A program made the position numbers and the translations under genes. The notes beneath the pieces are model-generated. The model was not told the DNA's origin. It saw only the letters and a list, made by a program, of their open reading frames with translations, and made no database searches. A DNA stretch of 64,000 nt, taken from contig NZ_DEXW01000077.1 of assembly GCF_002364335.1 (NCBI RefSeq), positions 68,237 through 132,236 on the forward strand, written 5' to 3'. The DNA comes from Winogradskyella sp. UBA3174 (lineage in GTDB: Bacteria; Bacteroidota; Bacteroidia; Flavobacteriales; Flavobacteriaceae). How positions within the stretch are numbered: the stretch's first letter is position 1; each line of letters begins with the position of its first letter. Shown here in pieces: positions 18,356 through 25,898 of the stretch.

Positions 18356-19497
18356 TGAAAGAGATTAAGGACAAAAGAATATTAATTGTAGCATCACTAT
18401 CAGCCTCTTTAATAAACTTTAGAGGTGATTTTATAGCAAGCTTAGTGAAAAATGGTTTTACGGTATATGCTGCAGCTCCAGATCACCCAGAACGCATTAG
18501 AGTGAAGCTTGAAGCACTAGGAGCTATCCCATTAGAATTTAGTTTAAATAGAACAGGTTTAAATCCAATAAAAGACCTTAATTCAATTAGTGAATTAAAA
18601 ACTCTAATAAAGGAGTACAAAATTGACTTAGTTTTTCCTTACACCGTAAAACCTGTTATATATAGCTCAATAGCTGCAAATAAGTGTAAAGTACCTGTTA
18701 TTTCATTGATAACAGGATTAGGCTTCGCCTTTACTGGTTTAACCTTTAAAGCTAGAGTATTACAAAGATTAAATGAAACACTGTATAAGTTATCTATTCG
18801 TAAGAATAAGATTATTATATTTCAGAATAACGATGACTATCAACTCTTTTTAGATCGCAAGATAATTTCTAAAGACAATAAAGTTGCACTTGTTAGTGGC
18901 TCTGGTGTTAATCTAAATCAATACAAAACTCGAGTTAAAAAAAACACTTCAGATACTATTAGTTTCTTAATGGTTGCGAGATTAATTAAGGAAAAAGGTA
19001 TAGCTCTTTATTTAGAAGCTGCCAAAACTTTAAAAGAAAAATACCCAAAAGCTGAGTTTCATGTTATTGGTGCACCAGATAAATCTCCTTCTGCTATTAA
19101 ATTAGAAGAATTGAATGCATTACACGAAAATGGGACTATTATATATCATGGTAATCAAAGAAATGTACCTGAACATCTTTATAACAGAGATGTTTTTGTA
19201 TTGCCAACGTATTATAGAGAAGGAATCCCTAGATCTATTCTAGAAGCACTTTCTGTTGGTTTACCCATAATTACAACTAATACTCCAGGTTGTAAGGAAA
19301 CCATATTAAAAGACAAAAACGGCATACTCATTAAACCAATGAATTTGAATGAGTTAACCAATGCTATGGAATATTTTCTTATTAATAAAGAGAAAATTGA
19401 AGAAATGGGAATTAATAGTAGAGCCTATGCTGAGAATCGATTTGATGTTAATATAATTAATAATGATTTAATTAATTTAATTAATGAAACTATATAA
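18355..19497 (+). CDS. Glycosyltransferase family 4 (PglA-like)
   Basis: This 380-residue GT-B enzyme begins with RILIVASLSASLINFRGDF and has LITGLGFAFTG, FLMVARLIKEKGI (about 201-213) and the EX7E motif Glu289-Glu297 in EGIPRSILE. The order GT4 then PglC-like transferase is the same as pglA-pglC of protein and capsule glycosylation loci, where this enzyme adds the second sugar to the lipid-linked first sugar. It overlaps the preceding asnB by one base and the following transferase by 14 nt, so the three genes are tightly coupled. The sugar is inferred only from context. Confidence 0.87.
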   Translation: MKEIKDKRILIVASLSASLINFRGDFIASLVKNGFTVYAAAPDHPERIRVKLEALGAIPLEFSLNRTGLNPIKDLNSISELKTLIKEYKIDLVFPYTVKPVIYSSIAANKCKVPVISLITGLGFAFTGLTFKARVLQRLNETLYKLSIRKNKIIIFQNNDDYQLFLDRKIISKDNKVALVSGSGVNLNQYKTRVKKNTSDTISFLMVARLIKEKGIALYLEAAKTLKEKYPKAEFHVIGAPDKSPSAIKLEELNALHENGTIIYHGNQRNVPEHLYNRDVFVLPTYYREGIPRSILEALSVGLPIITTNTPGCKETILKDKNGILIKPMNLNELTNAMEYFLINKEKIEEMGINSRAYAENRFDVNIINNDLINLINETI

Positions 19498-20098
19498 AAA
19501 CATTATAAAACGCTTATTCGACTTTTTAACTGCACTTACAGGTCTCTTAATTATTTCACCTTTATTATTGGTTTTAATTATCATATTAGCAATACAAAAT
19601 AATGGTAAACCCTTTTTTTACCAAGCACGTACAGGTGAAAACGGTAAAATATTTACTATTATTAAGTTTAAGACAATGACTGATAAGACAGATAAGGATG
19701 GTGAGTTATTACCTCCTCAAGATCGTATTACAAAAGCAGGTGATATTTGCAGACGCTACTCTTTAGATGAAATTCCGCAGCTCATTAATATATTAAAAGG
19801 TGATATGAGCCTTGTAGGTCCACGCCCATTATTACCTAAATATTTAGAACGCTATACCATAAAACAAACAAGACGACATGAAGTTATACCAGGTATAACT
19901 GGCTGGGCTCAGGTTAATGGAAGGAATGCTATTTCTTGGGAACAAAAATTTGAATTAGACGTTTATTATGTTAATAATCAGTCGTTTTTATTAGATATAA
20001 AAATTATTTTAAAAACCATAGATAAGGTCGTAAATAGAAAAGATGTTAACAGCTCAAACGATGCTCAAATGGAGGAGTTTATGGGATCTAGTAATTAA
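19484..20098 (+). CDS. Initiating phosphoglycosyltransferase (PglC-like bacterial sugar transferase)
   Basis: 204 residues with one N-terminal reentrant/membrane segment (about 14-37) and the family motifs FYQARTGENGKIF, KFKTM, SLDEIPQLINILKGDMSLVGPRP and GITGWAQVNGRN. The Asp-Glu of SLDEIPQL is the catalytic pair in PglC. It transfers a sugar-1-phosphate, probably from a UDP-4-amino-4,6-dideoxy-HexNAc derivative, to undecaprenyl phosphate at the inner membrane and so starts the repeat unit. It lacks the long N-terminal membrane domain of WcaJ/WbaP. It is the last plus-strand gene before a reversed pair; stops are 9 nt apart. Confidence 0.9.
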   Translation: MKLYKNIIKRLFDFLTALTGLLIISPLLLVLIIILAIQNNGKPFFYQARTGENGKIFTIIKFKTMTDKTDKDGELLPPQDRITKAGDICRRYSLDEIPQLINILKGDMSLVGPRPLLPKYLERYTIKQTRRHEVIPGITGWAQVNGRNAISWEQKFELDVYYVNNQSFLLDIKIILKTIDKVVNRKDVNSSNDAQMEEFMGSSN

Positions 20099-20107
20099 TT
20101 AAGGATG

Positions 20108-20764
20108 TTATATAATATTTAACTCGTTGTAGCTAAGAATAAAATGTTTGGGTTGATGAGCTTCACTCATGTACTGATTCGCTTGATAATGAATATTTTT
20201 ACCGTTATCTATTAAACCTATTGATTTCCAACCTAATCTATTAGGCGACACAAAATCTTTTTTCAAATTATCTGCGATGTACCAATATTCAGTTCCTTTT
20301 ATAGCAGATTCTATGGCTTTATAATTTGCTTCATCTGGTTTTTCAGTTCCTAAGTCTTCTGATATTATTATTTTATCAAATAAATCAAAAACCCCTAAAG
20401 CTTTTAATTTTGCAATTTGCGTTTTAGTTCTACCATCAGTTATTATACCTAGTTTTCCATTTTTAGATATAATGTTATTTATAATATTAAGTATGCCATC
20501 AAACAAATTAATATTTGGTAGGTGATAACGATACATATCAACAAGAGTCTTTTGCTCAACTCCATATTTTGAAACTAGTACCTCAAACACATTCTCTTTA
20601 CATCGGTATAAAGACAGCATCGAACTATACAATTGTTTCCAATCTTTTTGGTCAAGCTGTTGCGCTATATGCTGATAGGCTGATTTTAAGTAATCTAATT
20701 CGTTGTAAAGCGTATCATCCAAATCAAAGACAATAACAGTGTCTTGACTAATCTTTATATCCAT
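20108..20764 (-). CDS. HAD-superfamily hydrolase (polysaccharide-locus type)
   Basis: The 218-residue protein has HAD motif I FDLDDTL with Asp14 and Asp16, motif II in GIITDGRTK, motif III Lys in GTEKPDE, and an ADNLKKDF segment at the place of motif IV. It therefore should be a phosphatase or related phosphotransfer enzyme. It overlaps the upstream ATP-grasp gene by 17 nt, so the two work as a unit. The pair runs opposite to the rest of the locus and lies between the PglC-like and PglE-like genes. A nucleotide-sugar or sugar-phosphate intermediate is a likely substrate, but this is inference. Confidence 0.82.
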   Translation of the reverse strand: MDIKISQDTVIVFDLDDTLYNELDYLKSAYQHIAQQLDQKDWKQLYSSMLSLYRCKENVFEVLVSKYGVEQKTLVDMYRYHLPNINLFDGILNIINNIISKNGKLGIITDGRTKTQIAKLKALGVFDLFDKIIISEDLGTEKPDEANYKAIESAIKGTEYWYIADNLKKDFVSPNRLGWKSIGLIDNGKNIHYQANQYMSEAHQPKHFILSYNELNII

Positions 20765-21719
20765 GCACTAAAATTTCGTCATCATATCTAATCATTAATA
20801 AGTCACTCTCCCATGTATCAAACTTATCATCAATACTTTTATTTAATAAGTATTCTTCTATAATCCATTTCGGGAAATTAGCACCAGATAAATAAGATAA
20901 AGGATACCCTCCACCAAACCTTGGATTTATTTCTATAGCACAAATTTTAGAATCATCATACTTACTTAGAAAAAACTGAGCCGTAATACAACCTACTGCA
21001 CCATCAATTTGATTGAGGTGTTTTTTTATATAATTAACTAAGGTATTATTTTTTGTTAATGCTTTATAAACTTCCCCATCTCTAACCTCTAACCGTTTTC
21101 TTGGGACAACACATCTTAACTGATGATCTCTAGAATAGTAGAGGTCGCAAGTAAACTCATCAAACTCATCGTGATCTATATACTCTAAAAACATAAATTT
21201 TTCATTACTAAAATGATAGCTGGTTAAATCGCTTTCACTGTTTATTAAGTAAGTATCTACACTTCTACTACCATCGTAAGGCTTAATAAACATTGGTAAT
21301 TCGTAATTGTCTTTTCTATATTCTTTAGCGATTCTGACCCCTTTTAATTCAAAAAATTCATGAATAACTCTTTTATTACGGCATTTTCTAATAAAGTCTG
21401 AAGAAGAAATAACGACTCTTATGCCTTTTGACTCTAAATAAGCCATATTTTCTGATAATAGCAAAAGTTCAGTATCTATAGTTGGTATAATAAGCTTTAT
21501 ACCATTTTCGAGACATATAGAAATAAGCTTATCTAAATAATTAACTTGATCTAGTCTAGGAACTTTAAAATAATCGTCAGCAACATGGCAAGCTGCAGAA
21601 AGTTTTGGGTTAAAATCTGCCGCGTATACTTTTCCTACAGAATTAATCTTAGTTAATTCTTTTTTAAATGCTCTGACGAGTGATACTCTTCTTCCGGCAG
21701 AAGTTATTAGGATGTTCAT
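20748..21719 (-). CDS. ATP-grasp ligase (carbamoyl-phosphate-synthase-like)
   Basis: 323 residues with a pre-ATP-grasp Rossmann segment (ILITSAGRRVSLVRAF at 3-18), the central Lys in MFIKPYDGSRS (about 148-157), an acidic FLEYID edge strand, and the metal-binding EINPRFGGGYPL loop near 255-266. ATP-grasp enzymes of this type activate a carboxylate as an acyl-phosphate and join it to an amine. In a sugar locus the likely product is an amino acid or other acid amide-linked to an amino sugar. It is translated before and overlaps the HAD hydrolase. It sits where pglD is expected in a PglF/E/D/C set, which is the basis of the main hypothesis here. Confidence 0.83.
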   Translation of the reverse strand: MNILITSAGRRVSLVRAFKKELTKINSVGKVYAADFNPKLSAACHVADDYFKVPRLDQVNYLDKLISICLENGIKLIIPTIDTELLLLSENMAYLESKGIRVVISSSDFIRKCRNKRVIHEFFELKGVRIAKEYRKDNYELPMFIKPYDGSRSVDTYLINSESDLTSYHFSNEKFMFLEYIDHDEFDEFTCDLYYSRDHQLRCVVPRKRLEVRDGEVYKALTKNNTLVNYIKKHLNQIDGAVGCITAQFFLSKYDDSKICAIEINPRFGGGYPLSYLSGANFPKWIIEEYLLNKSIDDKFDTWESDLLMIRYDDEILVHGYKD

Positions 21720-22052
21720 TTACCAGTTTGTATTAAAAAAAATAATTAAAGATAAAGATACTGTAGATTTAGTGATTGCAGTAAACTTAATCGTCATAAA
21801 ACAAAATAATTAGTTCTATGAAACAAATTATTTTACAGTAGCTCAACCCATAACAAATGTATTGCAAATAAGATGCTTAGCTAAATAAATCTTGTATCTA
21901 GTTAACAACGTAAATATCTGCTTTTAATCGTTTTATTTTGGGTTGTTACATTTTATTGGTGCATATTTAACCGATTTTTAAATTGTGTCCCAAATCCCTC
22001 TTATAGACATCTAATTGAATAGTAATAATTAATTACTTAACAATTTTTGCTT
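21720..22052. other. Divergent intergenic region
   Basis: This AT-rich gap separates the reversed ATP-grasp/HAD pair from the plus-strand pglE-like block. It must hold both promoters, but I found no unambiguous TTG-N20-TAnnTTTG pair. No gene-like frame was seen. Confidence 0.4.
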
Positions 22053-23177
22053 ATGAAACCTAAAATATGGCTTTCATCACCACACATGAGTGGTAATGAA
22101 GAACCTTACATAAAAGAAGCTTTTGAAACAAATTGGATTGCTCCGCTTGGACCAAACGTCAATGGTTTTGAAAACGATTTACAAACTTTTTTAAACGAAG
22201 ATAGACAAGTTGCTGCTTTAGCCTCTGGTACCTCAGCATTACATCTAAGCCTTATTATGCTTGGTGTTAGTCATGGTGATGAAGTTATTTGCCAAAGTAA
22301 AACTTTTTCTGCTTCAGCTAACCCTATTGTTTACCAAGGCGCTACACCTATTTTTGTTGACAGCGAATGGGATACATGGAATATATGTCCTGAACAACTG
22401 GAAATAGCAATTAAAGATAGAATTGCAAAAGGAAAAAAACCTAAAGCAATTATAGCAGTACATCTCTACGGAATGCCTTATAAGGTAAATGAAATTAATA
22501 AAGTCGCAGAGGCTTATAATATTCCTATAATTGAAGATAGTGCAGAATCTTTAGGAAGTCGCTACAACGGACAAAACTGTGGTACTTTTGGTGATCTAGC
22601 TATTTTATCATTTAATGGAAACAAAATAATTACAACCTCTGGTGGAGGAGCTTTAGTGACAAAAACTAAAGCACAAAAAGAGAAAGCTGTTTTTTTAGCG
22701 ACTCAAGCACGTGATGACGCACCTCATTACCAACATTCTCATATTGGTTATAATTATAGAATGTCTAATATTATTGCAGGTATTGGCCGTGGACAAATGA
22801 CTATATTGCAAAGTCATGTAAATAAGCGTCGCTCCAACCACCAATTATATCAAGACTCCTTTAAAAATATAGCTAAAATTTCATTTTTAAATGAACCTAA
22901 AGGTTACTATTCTAATCGTTGGTTATCTTGTATTCTTTTAGATTCAAAAGACACAAGAGAAAGCCTGAGATTAGCCTTAGAAAAAGAAAATATAGAATCT
23001 AGACCTTTATGGAAACCTATGCATCAGCAACCAATTTTTAGTAATGCACCTAGCTATTTAAATGGTGTTTCTGATGAACTTTTTGAAAGAGGATTATGTC
23101 TTCCAAGCGGTTCAAACTTAACTGATACTGAATTAGATAGAGTGGTTTCTGCTATAAATATGTATTTTGCAGTATGA
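22053..23177 (+). CDS. DegT/DnrJ/EryC1/StrS aminotransferase (PglE-like)
   Basis: 374 residues of a PLP-dependent sugar aminotransferase. The pyridoxal lysine is Lys191 in SFNGNKIITTSGGG; ASGTSALHL, EDSAESLGS and a QARDDAPHYQHSHIGYNYRM-type segment are also present. This motif set matches PglE-type enzymes that make UDP-4-amino-4,6-dideoxy-GlcNAc from the 4-keto sugar. I start at the ATG at 22053; a TTG two codons upstream is in frame but unnecessary. The stop overlaps the next gene, the 4,6-dehydratase that would supply its substrate, by 4 nt, which fits the assigned pathway. Confidence 0.88.
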   Translation: MKPKIWLSSPHMSGNEEPYIKEAFETNWIAPLGPNVNGFENDLQTFLNEDRQVAALASGTSALHLSLIMLGVSHGDEVICQSKTFSASANPIVYQGATPIFVDSEWDTWNICPEQLEIAIKDRIAKGKKPKAIIAVHLYGMPYKVNEINKVAEAYNIPIIEDSAESLGSRYNGQNCGTFGDLAILSFNGNKIITTSGGGALVTKTKAQKEKAVFLATQARDDAPHYQHSHIGYNYRMSNIIAGIGRGQMTILQSHVNKRRSNHQLYQDSFKNIAKISFLNEPKGYYSNRWLSCILLDSKDTRESLRLALEKENIESRPLWKPMHQQPIFSNAPSYLNGVSDELFERGLCLPSGSNLTDTELDRVVSAINMYFAV

Positions 23178-25078
23178 TAGTAGAATTATTACATAAAATA
23201 TCGGGAAGATATGCCTCTAAATGGCTAGTAATGCTATTTGATATATGCATAACTATTGGCACATTTTACATTGCATATTTAATTCAATTTAATTTCCAAC
23301 TAGAGTTTGATCCATTCGTCGTTGCAAAACAATTACCATATATAGGATTAGTAGCTATAATTAGCTTTCTAGCAGTAGGGTCTTATAAAGGGGTTGTACG
23401 TTTTACGGGATTTAAAGATATTATAAACATAATTATTGGTACCAATATCATAGCAACATTGTTAATTGTTGTAACATTGATATCACGGAAATTTAATGAA
23501 GATTCTATTTTTAATATTTCCGGTTCTATTGTTTACATCCACCTTTTACTAAATATTTTATTTTTAATAGGTTTTAAATTATTCATTAAGTCCTTATATA
23601 ACTATATAACTCAAGATTTTAATAAAATTACTAAAGTTTTAATTTTTGGTGCTGGTAATTCTGGTATGCTTACCTATGATGCCATAAAGAATGATACTAA
23701 AAATGGTATTGAGATTGTCGGTTTTCTTGATGACGATGATCGTAAAATTGGTAAAAAAATAAATTTATTACATGTACTACATTTAAATAAGATTACACAA
23801 TCTTTCATCACAAAGAATGATATTGAAGAGGTTATTATTTCTATTCAGAATATAGAACCGACTAGACTTCTTCAAATTACTGGCAGCTTATTTACTTTAG
23901 GCTTAAAAGTAAAAATTGTACCACCTGTACAAAGTTGGATTGACGGAGATTTGAGTGCAGGACAAATTAAAGAGGTTAAGATTGAAGATTTATTAGGTCG
24001 TGATCCTATTAATATTAAAAACCCGGATTTAGAAGAGCAATACGATAATAAAGTCATATTAATTACTGGTGCTGCTGGCTCTATAGGTAGTGAAATTTGT
24101 AGAAAAGCAAGCCTATACAACTATAAAAAACTAATTTTAGTTGATAATGCTGAATCCGCACTTTACGATATACAACAAGAATTTAAAAACCGAGGTTTAA
24201 CTAACATAGAAGCCATTGTAGCTGATGTTAGAAATAAAACCAGATTAGATCAAATATTTGATCTTCATAAACCAAAAATGGTTTTCCATGCTGCTGCATA
24301 TAAACATGTACCATTAATGGAAAATAATCCATTTGAGGCAGTTAGCGTAAACATAGGAGGAACTAAAAATGTTGCAGATCTAGCTGTAAAGCACGGTGTT
24401 GACAAGTTTGTTCTGATATCTACAGACAAAGCTGTAAACCCAACAAATGTAATGGGTGCGACAAAAAGAATTGCTGAACTCTACGTTACTTGTTTAAAAG
24501 GTAAAGGGCAAACTAAGTTTATAACTACAAGATTTGGTAATGTTTTAGGATCTAACGGGTCTGTAATTCCATTATTTAAAAGGCAAATTGAAAATGGTGG
24601 GCCTTTAACCGTTACTCATAAAGATATTACTAGGTATTTTATGACTATACCTGAAGCGTGTCAACTGGTATTAGAAGCAGCAGCAATGGGTAATGGTGGT
24701 GAGATTTTTGTTTTTGATATGGGAGAACCTATTAAAATATTCAACCTAGCAAAAAATATGATAATTTTATCTGGATTGCGATATCCAGAAGATATAGACA
24801 TTAAAATAACAGGGTTACGTCCAGGTGAGAAAATTTATGAAGAATTACTAGCCGATGGTGAAAACACCAAAAAGACTTATCATGAAAAAATAATGATTGC
24901 TAAATCAAAAAAACTTATGATAAATAAGACAGAACAAGTCATAATAAAACTTTCAAGCATAAGCTCTATTGCGCAACCTTTAGAAATAGTTGCTTTAATT
25001 AAATCAATTATTCCAGAATATATTTCTAATAACTCAACCTATGAAGTATTAGATACAAAAACAAAACCTAATATTTAA
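23174..25078 (+). CDS. UDP-HexNAc 4,6-dehydratase (PglF/CapD/WbpM-like)
   Basis: 634 residues: four N-terminal membrane helices (within about 15-145), a first Rossmann domain with GAGNSGMLTYDAI (about 163-175), then the extended SDR domain with NAD-binding GAAGSIG at 299-305 and STDKAVNPTNVMGATKR starting at Ser416. The TDK triplet (Asp418, Lys419) is typical of the large inverting or retaining dehydratases of the PglF/WbpM group. The product is the 4-keto-6-deoxy sugar used by the adjoining aminotransferase. ATGA coupling with that gene and 25 nt to the export lipoprotein indicate one operon running to 28268. Confidence 0.88.
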   Translation: MIVELLHKISGRYASKWLVMLFDICITIGTFYIAYLIQFNFQLEFDPFVVAKQLPYIGLVAIISFLAVGSYKGVVRFTGFKDIINIIIGTNIIATLLIVVTLISRKFNEDSIFNISGSIVYIHLLLNILFLIGFKLFIKSLYNYITQDFNKITKVLIFGAGNSGMLTYDAIKNDTKNGIEIVGFLDDDDRKIGKKINLLHVLHLNKITQSFITKNDIEEVIISIQNIEPTRLLQITGSLFTLGLKVKIVPPVQSWIDGDLSAGQIKEVKIEDLLGRDPINIKNPDLEEQYDNKVILITGAAGSIGSEICRKASLYNYKKLILVDNAESALYDIQQEFKNRGLTNIEAIVADVRNKTRLDQIFDLHKPKMVFHAAAYKHVPLMENNPFEAVSVNIGGTKNVADLAVKHGVDKFVLISTDKAVNPTNVMGATKRIAELYVTCLKGKGQTKFITTRFGNVLGSNGSVIPLFKRQIENGGPLTVTHKDITRYFMTIPEACQLVLEAAAMGNGGEIFVFDMGEPIKIFNLAKNMIILSGLRYPEDIDIKITGLRPGEKIYEELLADGENTKKTYHEKIMIAKSKKLMINKTEQVIIKLSSISSIAQPLEIVALIKSIIPEYISNNSTYEVLDTKTKPNI

Positions 25079-25103
25079 TAGACCACCTATAATTGTAAAT
25101 CAA

Positions 25104-25877
25104 ATGAAAAATCAAACCTTCTTAATCTTAATACTGTCACTATTTTTAGCACACTCATGTGCCTCTCGTAAAAACCTTGTGTATTTTCAAGATGAACCTA
25201 TACAAGAAGGACTTTCTGTTAACGAACCTGAGCAATTAATTTATAAGCCAGATGATATATTAACCATTAATGTTTCTGCTTTAGACCCAGAAACGGTTAT
25301 ACCATTTACTTTACCTGTAGTATCAAACAATCTTGGTGGAATTGGGGCTCAAGGTGCTATACAACAACAAAGCTATTTAGTAGATTATAACGGTAATATT
25401 GAGTTTCCGGTTTTAGGAACTACAAAAATAGCTGGATTAAACAGAACACAATTAACAAAAATGCTGACTGAGCGTATTAGAGAGTATGCTAGAGACCCTA
25501 TTGTAAATGTTAGATTGGTGAATTTTACAGTTACGATTATAGGAGAAGTTTCGAGTCCAGGAACATTTACGATACAAGACGAGCGCATTACGTTATTAGA
25601 AGCCTTAGGTCTTGCAAGAGATTTAACTATCTATGGAAGACGAAAGAATGTATTATTGATACGAGAAGTAGATGGTAAGAAGAAATTTGCTAAAATTGAT
25701 TTAACATCAATAAACACGGTGAGTTCACCTCTTTATTATTTACAACAAAACGACGTTATCTATGTGGAGCCTAATAAAGCTAAACTCCGTTCTTCTACCT
25801 ATACTCAAAATAATGGCCTTTTAATTTCTGCAATTGGAACGTTAACTACTATTATCGCAGTGTTTTTAATAAAATAA
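25104..25877 (+). CDS. Polysaccharide export outer-membrane lipoprotein (Wza-like)
   Basis: 257 residues with a lipoprotein signal ending LAHSC (Cys19), a polysaccharide export domain with KPDDILTINVSALDPE and YLVDYNGNIEFPVLGT, and an SLBB domain starting at VTIIGEVSSPGTF. The C-terminus is a hydrophobic helix (about 236-256), the likely outer-membrane alpha-barrel segment of Wza proteins. It would form the export channel with the Wzc partner encoded 21 nt downstream. The compact length is usual for Bacteroidota members. Confidence 0.9.
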   Translation: MKNQTFLILILSLFLAHSCASRKNLVYFQDEPIQEGLSVNEPEQLIYKPDDILTINVSALDPETVIPFTLPVVSNNLGGIGAQGAIQQQSYLVDYNGNIEFPVLGTTKIAGLNRTQLTKMLTERIREYARDPIVNVRLVNFTVTIIGEVSSPGTFTIQDERITLLEALGLARDLTIYGRRKNVLLIREVDGKKKFAKIDLTSINTVSSPLYYLQQNDVIYVEPNKAKLRSSTYTQNNGLLISAIGTLTTIIAVFLIK

Positions 25878-25898
25878 TATAATTGTCAAAATTCTTTC

